Assembly: GCF_910577345.1 (NCBI RefSeq)
Contig: NZ_CAJTMT010000044.1
Coordinates: forward strand, 1 to 18,781
DNA length: 18,781 nucleotides
Direction of reading: 5' to 3'
Origin: an uncultured Duncaniella sp.
GTDB lineage: Bacteria > Bacteroidota > Bacteroidia > Bacteroidales > Muribaculaceae
Shown: positions 7,919 through 14,077 of the stretch, one piece after another
Layout: each line of letters opens with the position of its first letter
How positions within the stretch are numbered: position 1 is the first letter of the stretch
Notes under the pieces: model-generated
The model's input: the letters and a program-made list of their open reading frames with translations, nothing else
Database searches by the model: none
Told to the model about the DNA's origin: nothing
Position numbers and translations under genes: made by a program

Positions 7919-8725
7919 TTATATGCCGGTTTCCGCAGCAACTTCCCTCTTTGCCTTGGCCGGAACAGCGAAGGCCGACAATTCCCACAGCACATACAGA
8001 GGCAGGAAGACCACCATAAGGGTGAAGGGGTCACCGCTCGGAGTGATGACGGCTGCAGCGACAAGGAGCGCTACGATGGCGTGACGGCGGTAGAGATTGA
8101 AGAAGTCGCGCGTAAGCAGTCCGGTCTTGCCTATCATCCATGTCACCAAAGGCAATTCAAACACTATGCCCATGACGAGAATCAGCATGAGGAAATTGTC
8201 CATATAGGAATCAAGCGAAATCTGATTGGGAATCAGTGCGCTCAGCTGATAGTCGGCAAGAAAACGGAGGGTGAGAGGGAAGACGAGGAAGTAGCCCGTC
8301 GCAACACCGAGAAAGAACATCAGATTGCCCGCAAGGAACGCCGTCCGCATCCCGCGCTTCTCATTCTCATAAAGTCCGGGAGCGATGAAACCCCAGAGGA
8401 GGTAGATGCACACAGGGAAACCGAGAACTATCGCAAGCCAGAACGACGTGGAAATATGGATGAAAAACTGCGAGGCAAGCCGGATGTTGATGAGGTGAAC
8501 GTCAAATCCCTTCGTCGCCGCCTCCGGGAGCATCGAGCCGGGGAGTTTGCCAAGCCACTGATAGAGGATGAAGTCGGCACGGCAGGGAGCGAGAATCACC
8601 GAATCGAAGATATGGGGCATGGCGGCGAAGAGCACACCTGTGAGCACGACAAGCACTCCCGCGATCCGGAGCATGACTCCGCGCAGGGCCTCGGCATGGT
8701 CCCAGAAACCCATCTCGGTGCTCAC
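7919..8725 (-). CDS. tatC: Sec-independent protein translocase TatC
   Basis: TatC is the inner-membrane receptor for twin-arginine signal peptides and, with TatA, exports folded proteins. The protein has 268 residues with the six-helix hydrophobic pattern. Family landmarks are the N-terminal FWDHAEALR, the FIAPGLYENEKR loop after helix 2 (about residues 113-124) and the VITPSGDPFTLMV region near the C-terminus. The start is a GTG at 8723-8725 that overlaps the tatA stop in a GTGA, indicating coupled translation. An ATG four codons later is an alternative. The usual HLxELR motif reads HAEALR here, so the glutamate normally in the fourth position is an alanine. An insertion of about 20 residues (LYQWLGKLPGSMLPEAATKG) in the first periplasmic loop is compatible with Bacteroidota TatC proteins. 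Confidence 0.95.
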   Translation of the reverse strand: MSTEMGFWDHAEALRGVMLRIAGVLVVLTGVLFAAMPHIFDSVILAPCRADFILYQWLGKLPGSMLPEAATKGFDVHLINIRLASQFFIHISTSFWLAIVLGFPVCIYLLWGFIAPGLYENEKRGMRTAFLAGNLMFFLGVATGYFLVFPLTLRFLADYQLSALIPNQISLDSYMDNFLMLILVMGIVFELPLVTWMIGKTGLLTRDFFNLYRRHAIVALLVAAAVITPSGDPFTLMVVFLPLYVLWELSAFAVPAKAKREVAAETGI

Positions 8726-8961
8726 TTTGCGTCGCTGCCTTGGGTTTGGTTCTGATTGCCGGCGGTCGATGAGTCGGCTTTCTTATCTACGGGTTCATTG
8801 ATTTGCGATGTGGCTTCGTTCATCCCCTGTTTGAACATGCTGATGCCTTTGCCCATGCTGCGGGCAAGTTCGGGGATGCGCTTCGCACCGAAAAGCAGTA
8901 TGACTACGGCAAAGATTATTACTAATTCGCCTGTGCCGAGGTTGAGGAAACAAGGTATCAT
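8722..8961 (-). CDS. tatA: Twin-arginine translocase subunit TatA
   Basis: TatA oligomers form the Tat translocation element. The protein has 79 residues from the ATG at 8959-8961: a short N-terminus, one membrane helix (GELVIIFAVVILLFG, about 11-25), the hinge and amphipathic helix FGAKRIPELARSMGKG, and a polar acidic tail. The frame stays open upstream to 9054, but those residues (repeated SQLKTQN) are translated repeat DNA, so the internal ATG is chosen, which fits the family's usual short N-terminus. No tatB is seen, consistent with a minimal TatAC system. The stop overlaps the tatC start. A repeat-rich leader with a long inverted repeat lies directly upstream. Confidence 0.95.
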   Translation of the reverse strand: MIPCFLNLGTGELVIIFAVVILLFGAKRIPELARSMGKGISMFKQGMNEATSQINEPVDKKADSSTAGNQNQTQGSDAK

Positions 8962-8973
8962 GTTTTGGGTTTT

Positions 8974-9117
8974 GAGTTGTGAGTTTTGAGTTTTTAGTTG
9001 TGAGTTGCGGGTTTTGAGTTTTGGGTTGGAGAAATATTCTGACTTGAAAGCCACTGATAGTTACGCTGTCATCTGACAACTAACAGCTCACAACTCAAAA
9101 CTAAAAACTGACAACTC
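8974..9117. repeat. Inverted repeat made of AACTCAAAACT-type words in the tatA leader
   Basis: A G/T-rich tract (GAGTTGTGAG, TTTTGAG, TTTTTAGTTG words) runs from 8962 to about 9028, and its complement (CTCACAACTCAAAACT, AAAAACTGACAACTC) from about 9075 to 9120. The best match is 31 nt at 8974-9004 against 9087-9117 with three mismatches. It separates tatA from the divergent fabD promoter and would form a long stem in a transcript starting at the presumed tatA promoter (9123-9130). Confidence 0.85.
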
Positions 9118-9122
9118 AAATG

Positions 9123-9130
9123 CAAAGTTA
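9123..9130 (-). promoter_or_regulatory. Probable Bacteroidota promoter -7 element for tatA and the downstream cluster
   Basis: On the - strand this reads TAACTTTG followed by CA, an exact match to the Bacteroidota -7 consensus TAnnTTTG. A TTTG that could serve as -33 element lies at 9156-9159 (- strand), but the spacing is longer than ideal. Transcription would start near 9116 and give a leader of about 155 nt containing the AACTCAAAACT inverted repeat. Confidence 0.55.
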
Positions 9131-9227
9131 GTGATTTTTTTGCTGATGGCAGGAGCAAAGATGGAGAGGCTTGATGGCGTGGATGTTAAAAATGGTTTTT
9201 GAACCTTAAAATCTTGGCGGAAAAGCG

Positions 9228-9235
9228 TAACTTTG
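9228..9235 (+). promoter_or_regulatory. Probable Bacteroidota promoter -7 element for fabD
   Basis: TAACTTTG inside GCGTAACTTTGC matches the TAnnTTTG consensus. The same 12-mer occurs upstream of metX. No well-spaced TTTG -33 box is evident (the nearest is at 9198-9201). The start point would be near 9241, leaving a leader of about 90 nt before the fabD ATG. Confidence 0.6.
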
Positions 9236-9331
9236 CACTCCGGATGTCGCATCACGGCGTGAGCCAGCCGATTCGGCATCGTATTTTATGCAAAATAAGT
9301 AACTAACAACGATACTACGCAAAGAATTTTT

Positions 9332-10210
9332 ATGAAAGCATTCGTATTCCCCGGTCAGGGAGCCCAGTTCGTAGGAATGGGCAAAGACCTCTACGACAAC
9401 AATGAGGTTGCAAAGGAAATGTTTGAGAAAGCAAATGAAATCCTTGGATTCCGCATCACCGACCTCATGTTTGCAGGCACCGACGAAGACCTCCGTCAGA
9501 CCAAGGTCACTCAGCCTGCCATTTTCCTTCACTCAGTAATCCTCGCCAAGACAATGGGCGACGAATTTAATCCCGCAATGGTTGCAGGTCACTCTCTCGG
9601 TGAATTTTCAGCTCTCGTAGCAGCCGGCGCACTCAGCTTCGAGGATGGTCTCCGTCTCGTCTCTGCCCGCGCTCAGGCAATGCAGAAGGCTTGCGAGCTC
9701 AAGCCCTCGACAATGGCCGCTGTCATCGCTCTCCCCGACGAGAAGGTTGAGGAAATCTGCGCTGAAATCCCCGGTGTTGTTGTCTGCGCCAACTACAACT
9801 GCCCCGGTCAGCTCGTCATCTCAGGCGAGGAAGAGGCTATCGACGCTGCTTGCGTGAAGCTCAAGGAAGCCGGTGCGAAGCGCGCCATGCGTCTCAAAGT
9901 CGGTGGTGCATTCCACTCACCCTGCATGGAGCCTGCCCGCGCTGAACTCGCAGAGGCTATCGAAAAGACTGAAGTCCACACTCCCGTTGTCCCCGTTTAC
10001 CAGAACGTGGATGCCAAGCCTCACACCGATCCCGCAGAAATCAAGGCTAATCTCGTGGCACAGCTCACCGCTCCCGTGCGTTGGACTCAGAGCGTGCAGA
10101 ACATGATTGCCGACGGTGCGGATGAGTTCATCGAACTCGGCCCGGGCAAAGTGCTCCAGGGTCTTGTCAACAAGATCAACAAGGAAGTAGCCACCTCCGG
10201 CCGCCAGTAA
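9332..10210 (+). CDS. fabD: Malonyl-CoA:acyl carrier protein S-malonyltransferase
   Basis: FabD moves the malonyl group from CoA to acyl carrier protein, the step that supplies extender units for fatty acid synthesis in the cytoplasm. The protein has 292 residues, close to the standard of about 300. The oxyanion-hole GQG is at 8-10. The nucleophile is Ser88 in the GHSLGE elbow. Arg113 (SARAQAMQ) is placed to bind the malonyl carboxylate, and the partner His195 is in GGAFHSP. The C-terminal ELGPGKVLQGLV is also typical. The start ATG follows an AT-rich stretch without a Shine-Dalgarno sequence. The gene stands alone, divergent from tatA, with a long repeat tract after its stop. Other fab genes are not in the window. 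Confidence 0.97.
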   Translation: MKAFVFPGQGAQFVGMGKDLYDNNEVAKEMFEKANEILGFRITDLMFAGTDEDLRQTKVTQPAIFLHSVILAKTMGDEFNPAMVAGHSLGEFSALVAAGALSFEDGLRLVSARAQAMQKACELKPSTMAAVIALPDEKVEEICAEIPGVVVCANYNCPGQLVISGEEEAIDAACVKLKEAGAKRAMRLKVGGAFHSPCMEPARAELAEAIEKTEVHTPVVPVYQNVDAKPHTDPAEIKANLVAQLTAPVRWTQSVQNMIADGADEFIELGPGKVLQGLVNKINKEVATSGRQ

Positions 10211-10232
10211 GGAAGAGGATATGCGAAAAGCT

Positions 10233-10567
10233 AAATAGGGCTGATTGGGATTGATAGGGCTGATAAGCCTAATAGATAATTAAGCCCAATAGGGCTAATA
10301 GGGCAAATAAGCCTAATAAATAAGTCAAATAAGCCTAATAGGTAATAAGCCCAATAGCCTAATAAGCCAAATAGGTCCAATAGGTCCAATAAGCCAAATA
10401 AGTAGGGCTGACAGGATTGAGAGTTCCTAAACTCCTAATCCTGTCAGCCCTACCGGCTTTTCTATCAGACTTATTTGGCCTATTAGCCTTATTAGACTTA
10501 TTGCTATTAGCCTTATTAGGCTTATTTGACTTATTAGCCTTATTCAATTTGCCTATTTGGCTTATTT
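10233..10567. repeat. Mirrored array of degenerate 9-bp words around a central hairpin
   Basis: The left half (about 10233-10404) is built from 9-bp words such as CCAATAGGG, CTAATAGGG, CAAATAAGC and CCAATAAGC. The right half (about 10469-10567) is built from their complements (ACTTATTTG, CCTTATTAG, GCTTATTTG). The halves flank a 52-nt hairpin at 10402-10453. The tract reads as low-complexity peptide (Asn-Lys-rich on the - strand), has no credible start context and fills most of the 451-base gap between fabD and the DUF2156 gene. No other feature was seen in that gap. Confidence 0.88.
10402..10453. repeat. Central 17-bp perfect hairpin of the 9-bp-word array
   Basis: GTAGGGCTGACAGGATT (10402-10418) pairs perfectly with 10437-10453. 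Inside the loop, GAGTT and AACTC (10421-10434) form a further 5-bp stem with a CCTA loop, so nearly the whole 52 nt can fold. There is no T-run on either side, so it is a poor intrinsic terminator for fabD. Confidence 0.88.
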
Positions 10568-10661
10568 CCATCCTCCTCCCCCCTCCATTCACCCCTCAAA
10601 TCTGAACCTGAGCTGCCCGACAGGTGTTATCTTAATGAAAAACGCATAAACTATTTATATT

Positions 10662-11630
10662 ATGATAACGCCACGACGCTTCACCCCATATCAGACGACG
10701 GTCATCACTGCCGCTCGTCCGCGCAGGGAAAATGTCTTGAAGTTTAAGCCTCTCACACTCTCCGATATTCCCACGCTTCGCCCCTATCTGTCACAGGCGT
10801 GTTGCCGCACTTGCGACTTCACCGTCGGGGGAACTTTCATGTGGACAGACTATTTCGACTACACATACTGTATCTTCAACGACACACTTTTCATCAAGGG
10901 TGTCACCGAGGATGATGTCACCCGTCCTGCCTTCTCCATTCCGGTAGGTAAAATGCCTCTGGAGGAATCAGTCAAGATTCTGCGTGAGCATTGCCGCCGT
11001 GAGGGATGCGAACTCATCTTCTCGGCTGTCCCCGAAGTTTTCGTCGCACCTCTCAAGGCACTCGGCGCAACAAAGGTCGAGAAGCTCGACGACTGGAGTG
11101 ACTATCTCTACGACGCGCAAGCCCTCGCCACTCTCGGCGGAAAGAAACTCAACAAGAAGCGCAACCATGTCAACCGCTTCGAGGCCGAGCATCCAGGCTA
11201 CCGTTTCGAACCGCTGACCCCTGAACTGCTTCCCGCCGTCAAGGATTTTTTCAATGCCACCCATCTTCCCCTTTCCAAACCGGCGCTTGCCGACATCGAG
11301 CGCGAACAGGTGATGCACGTCCTCGACAATCTTGACCTCTATGCCTTCGAAGGGGCGGTGCTATCCACTCAGGAGGATGGAATCGTTGCCTTCACTCTCG
11401 GCGAGGTTAAAGGTGACACCCTCTATACCCACATCGAAAAGATGAACCATGAGGTGACAGGCGCAGGCGAGACCGTCAACAAGCTTTTCGCCGTCATGAT
11501 GACCGCCCGTCATCCTGAAATCATCTACATCAACCGCGAGGAGGATACCGGCGACCCCGGTCTCCGCCACGCAAAGGAATCATACCATCCCGCCGAGCTC
11601 CTCGACAAATACAACGTCAGTTTCGGGTAA
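10662..11630 (+). CDS. DUF2156 protein (GNAT-like, phosphatidylglycerol lysyltransferase C-terminal-domain family)
   Basis: The 322-residue cytoplasmic protein belongs to the DUF2156 family common in Bacteroidota. It consists of two GNAT-like halves related to the catalytic domain of MprF-type aminoacyl transferases, but lacks the MprF membrane part. Recognisable segments are FTVGGTFMWTDYFDYTYCIF, LGGKKLNKKRNHVNRFEAEH, and the C-terminal YINREEDTGDPGLRHAKESY, the most conserved stretch. The real substrate is unknown. The ATG at 10662 adds about 25 basic residues before the usual family start around LKFKPLTLSD. A TTG at 10737 would give the shorter form, so the start is uncertain. The gene is flanked by repeat structures on both sides. 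Confidence 0.88.
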   Translation: MITPRRFTPYQTTVITAARPRRENVLKFKPLTLSDIPTLRPYLSQACCRTCDFTVGGTFMWTDYFDYTYCIFNDTLFIKGVTEDDVTRPAFSIPVGKMPLEESVKILREHCRREGCELIFSAVPEVFVAPLKALGATKVEKLDDWSDYLYDAQALATLGGKKLNKKRNHVNRFEAEHPGYRFEPLTPELLPAVKDFFNATHLPLSKPALADIEREQVMHVLDNLDLYAFEGAVLSTQEDGIVAFTLGEVKGDTLYTHIEKMNHEVTGAGETVNKLFAVMMTARHPEIIYINREEDTGDPGLRHAKESYHPAELLDKYNVSFG

Positions 11631-11642
11631 AATCCGATATAG

Positions 11643-11753
11643 GGCACATAAAGACATACGGTCAGAAGAGACAAAAGTTTAAATTAGCAGTAAATTCTGA
11701 TTTACATCGCTGAAAAAACTTTTGTCTCTTCTGACCGTATGTCTTTATGTGCC
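11643..11753. repeat. Element E: perfect 38-bp inverted repeat with structured loop
   Basis: The arms at 11643-11680 (starting GGCACATAAAGACATACGGT) and 11716-11753 are exact reverse complements over 38 bp. The 35-nt loop contains a further stem, GTAAAT with ATTTAC around TCTG, flanked by AGC and GCT. It begins 12 bases after the DUF2156 stop and ends about 70 bases before the metX promoter. It has no T-run but could stop transcription in either direction. The arm sequence differs from the GTACATAAATTC family while the architecture is alike. Confidence 0.93.
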
Positions 11754-11824
11754 ATTACACACTCCCCAACTCCCGTATTTCGTAATTTATGCGTTTTTAT
11801 TCCCGATTAACTCTGCGAAATGCG

Positions 11825-11832
11825 TAACTTTG
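11825..11832 (+). promoter_or_regulatory. Probable Bacteroidota promoter -7 element for metX
   Basis: TAACTTTG lies within GCGTAACTTTGC, identical over 12 bases to the site upstream of fabD. It is 30 bases before the ATG at 11863, giving a leader of about 25 nt. This position supports 11863 as the true metX start and leaves no room for a SAM riboswitch. No good -33 TTTG is visible. Confidence 0.6.
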
Positions 11833-11862
11833 CGGAACAATACAGCGTCAATCGGAAAAAAC

Positions 11863-12873
11863 ATGATCAATTATTATCATCATTCGGAGCCGTTCCGTCT
11901 CGAACTCGGCGGACAGCTCGAAGAGCTGCGCATAGCTTATCACACTTACGGTACACTTAACGCCGACAAATCCAACGTTGTCTGGGTTTGTCATGCCCTC
12001 ACAGCCAACAGCGACGTAAAGGACTGGTGGCCCCACACTGTCGAGGAGGGTAAATTCCTCGACCCGACTGAGAATTTCATCATCTGTGCCAACATTCTCG
12101 GCTCTCCCTACGGCACTACCGCCCCTCTCCACACCAATCCCGCTACGAGCGAACCTTACTACAAGGAATTTCCCCTCTACACAATCCGCGACATTGTCAA
12201 CGCCCACCGCGTCCTTGCCGATGCCCTTGGAATCGGACGGGTCTCCACCCTTGTCGGATGTTCGGTCGGAGGTTTTCAGGCTGTCGAATGGGCCGTCATG
12301 GAGCCGGAGCGCTTCGACCGCCTTGTCCTTATGGCCACAGATGCGGTCGCAACCCCCTGGACCATCGCCATCGACGAGACAATGCGCATGTGCATCGAGG
12401 CCGACCCGACTTTCGGTAATCCCGACCCGCAGGCCGGACGCAAGGGCCTTGCCGCAGCGCGAGCCATCGGTCTGCTGAGCTATCGTGGCTACTATGGCTA
12501 CAACCTCACCCAGCGCGACACCGAGGAACTTCCCGAAGTCCACCGTGCCTGCAGTTATCAGCAATATCAGGGCGAGAAACTCTGCCGCCGTTTCGACGCG
12601 TATTCCTACTATGCCATCCTCAACGCCTTCGACACCCACGACGTAGGGCGCGGACGTGGTGGACTTGAAACCGCACTCAAACGCATCAAGGCCCGCACTC
12701 TCGTGGTCGGACTGGAGACTGACATCGTCTTCCCTCCGCGTGAGATGCAGGAACTCTGCTCGAAAATCCCCGGAGCCGTCTACGGTGAAATCCACTCGCC
12801 GTTCGGCCACGACGGTTTCCTCGTGGAGTACAATCAGCTCAACAATCTCCTCCTCCCCTTCATGAAACAGTGA
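11863..12873 (+). CDS. metX: Homoserine O-acyltransferase (MetX family)
   Basis: MetX-family enzymes acylate homoserine with acetyl-CoA in methionine synthesis. The protein has 336 residues in the alpha/beta-hydrolase fold. The nucleophile is Ser134 in GCSVGGFQAVEW, the acid is Asp287 in GLETDIVFPP and the base is His316 in SPFGHDGFL. ANILGSPYGTTAP (76-88) and the conserved DTHDVGRGRGG (257-267) confirm the family. Small departures are Phe for Met in the elbow (GGFQ, not GGMQ) and TAP where TGP is usual. An in-frame ATG at 11722 would add 47 residues translated from the arm of element E, and the promoter at 11825 lies inside that extension, so it is rejected. The acetyl versus succinyl preference cannot be read with certainty. 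It links to mtnN and luxS through the methionine cycle. Confidence 0.94.
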   Translation: MINYYHHSEPFRLELGGQLEELRIAYHTYGTLNADKSNVVWVCHALTANSDVKDWWPHTVEEGKFLDPTENFIICANILGSPYGTTAPLHTNPATSEPYYKEFPLYTIRDIVNAHRVLADALGIGRVSTLVGCSVGGFQAVEWAVMEPERFDRLVLMATDAVATPWTIAIDETMRMCIEADPTFGNPDPQAGRKGLAAARAIGLLSYRGYYGYNLTQRDTEELPEVHRACSYQQYQGEKLCRRFDAYSYYAILNAFDTHDVGRGRGGLETALKRIKARTLVVGLETDIVFPPREMQELCSKIPGAVYGEIHSPFGHDGFLVEYNQLNNLLLPFMKQ

Positions 12874-12910
12874 TACTGTTCTTGTTGCCGGCATGGTACC
12901 ATGGAATGTG

Positions 12911-13003
12911 GTACAGAAATTCAAAAATCGCACAAATTACAGGTATTGTCCCGCTTAAAATCCGCGTGACGTATGCCATTTGTGTAATTTTTGAATTTTT
13001 CTG
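12911..13003. repeat. Hairpin C, a diverged relative of the GTACATAAATTC family without REP-like arms
   Basis: The left arm at 12911-12937 (GTACAGAAATTCAAAAATCG, then CACAAAT) pairs with 12978-13003 with one 2-nt indel and two mismatches. It resembles the inner hairpins of elements A, B and D in its ends (GTACA, AAATTCA) and in the CACAAAT that replaces CATAAAT. No REP-like arms flank it. A 12-bp palindrome, CATGGTACCATG, sits just upstream at 12892-12903. It fills the gap between metX and the EamA gene. Confidence 0.8.
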
Positions 13004-13070
13004 CCTCCGCCGGTCACCGTTATGACATGCTCTCTGCCTCTCACCTGCAATTAATTCAAACATAATATTC

Positions 13071-13952
13071 ATGACAAAGTCTACAAAAGGTTACATTCTC
13101 GGTGCGATTGCGGCCGTCAGCTACGGAACCAATCCGCTCTTTGCCGTCCCGCTCTATGAAGCAGGGATGGATGTCTCGTCTGTGCTTTTCTACCGCTACA
13201 TCTTTGCAGCGCTCATCCTCGGATGCATCATGCTGCTGCGTGGCGAAAGTATGCGGCTCGCCCGACGCGACATACCTTTGATGGCTTTGCTCGGCATATT
13301 CTTCGCACTTTCATCGGTGCTCCTCTTCGAGGCATACAATTACATGGACGTTGGCCTCGCCTCTACGCTGCTCTTCGTCGAGCCGGTGTTCATAGCCCTT
13401 ATCCTTTGGATTTTCTTCCGTGAACGCATATCGCTGTGGACCATCATCTCCATCGCCATCTGTCTTGCCGGTGTGGTCTTCCTGTGCAATCCCGGTCCGG
13501 GTGCCCATGTCACCGCACTCGGTGTGACCCTCGTGATACTCTCGTCGCTGGCCTACGCTCTCTACATGGTCATCATCAACAAAAGCCGCATCGGCAAACT
13601 CCACGGCTCGACCATCACCTTCTATTCGCTCCTATTCGGAATGATAGTCTTTGCCGCGCGCACTCAATTTTTCACCCAAGTGCAACCCGTCCCCTCAGGC
13701 CTTATCCCCTGGGCCTGCATCGTCGGCATATCCATCGTCCCGACCATCGTATCGCTGATGACTGTTGCCATCTCCATCCGCTACATCGGATCCGTTGCCG
13801 TCTCGATTCTCGGTGCGCTCGAACCCATCACCGGGGTGATGTTCGGAGTGCTGCTTTTCGGCGAAATCCTCACCGTCCGCGCCTCAATCGGCATCGTCCT
13901 AATCATCTGCGCCGTCATGACCCTCGTCCTGACCAAGAAAAAGACCGACTGA
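13071..13952 (+). CDS. EamA/DMT-superfamily permease with ten membrane segments
   Basis: The 293-residue inner-membrane protein has the two EamA repeats typical of drug/metabolite transporters. Ten hydrophobic segments are visible, at approximately 8-28, 38-57, 69-88, 95-113, 121-139, 148-167, 176-196, 210-230, 238-260 and 267-287. The first repeat opens with GYILGAIAAVSYGTNPLF. The end of each half carries the EPVF and EPIT segments (about residues 104 and 252) preceding the last helix pair, as usual in the family. It ends with a positively charged LTKKKTD tail. Members export amino acids or other metabolites; the substrate is not predictable here. It lies 197 bases after metX, with hairpin C between, so it is probably a separate unit. 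Confidence 0.93.
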   Translation: MTKSTKGYILGAIAAVSYGTNPLFAVPLYEAGMDVSSVLFYRYIFAALILGCIMLLRGESMRLARRDIPLMALLGIFFALSSVLLFEAYNYMDVGLASTLLFVEPVFIALILWIFFRERISLWTIISIAICLAGVVFLCNPGPGAHVTALGVTLVILSSLAYALYMVIINKSRIGKLHGSTITFYSLLFGMIVFAARTQFFTQVQPVPSGLIPWACIVGISIVPTIVSLMTVAISIRYIGSVAVSILGALEPITGVMFGVLLFGEILTVRASIGIVLIICAVMTLVLTKKKTD

Positions 13953-14018
13953 CCCCAAAAAGACCATCTCCCAAAAGTCCGACTGACCGGTAAACCAAGC
14001 TGCCATCCCATTCCTATC

Positions 14019-14038
14019 ATATAACAAATTTGTTATAT
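14019..14038. repeat. 20-bp perfect AT-rich palindrome downstream of the EamA gene
   Basis: ATATAACAAATTTGTTATAT is a perfect palindrome. A second small stem, TAATGCG with CGCATTA around GAA, follows at 14049-14065. Either could help stop transcription from the EamA gene 66 bases upstream, although there is no T-run. A protein operator is the alternative. Confidence 0.7.
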
Positions 14039-14077
14039 TGCTATAAGCTAATGCGGAACGCATTATAGGGACTTATG

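Noticed and set aside
7916..8755. 279-codon open frame antisense to tatC
   Set aside because: The translation is highly charged with no domain pattern, while the opposite strand encodes a clear six-helix TatC.
8962..9054. 31-residue N-terminal extension of TatA
   Set aside because: The residues are repeated SQLKTQN words from a DNA repeat, and TatA proteins begin shortly before the membrane helix, as from the ATG at 8961.
10233..10567. CRISPR array
   Set aside because: Units are only 9 bp, degenerate and contiguous, without unique spacers, and no cas gene is nearby.
10359..10592. 77-codon Asn/Lys-rich open frame on the - strand
   Set aside because: It is a translation of the 9-bp-word array, with low-complexity SNKANK-type repeats.
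11722..11862. In-frame 47-residue N-terminal extension of MetX
   Set aside because: It is translated from the right arm of element E and intergenic DNA, and the likely promoter core (11825-11832) lies inside it. The family starts near the ATG at 11863.
11754..11862. SAM riboswitch upstream of metX
   Set aside because: The leader implied by the promoter is only about 25 nt, and no multi-stem conserved core could be seen in the region.
11848..12933. 361-codon open frame antisense to metX
   Set aside because: It lies wholly opposite a gene with an intact catalytic triad, has no recognisable motifs, and is explained by the codon bias of metX.
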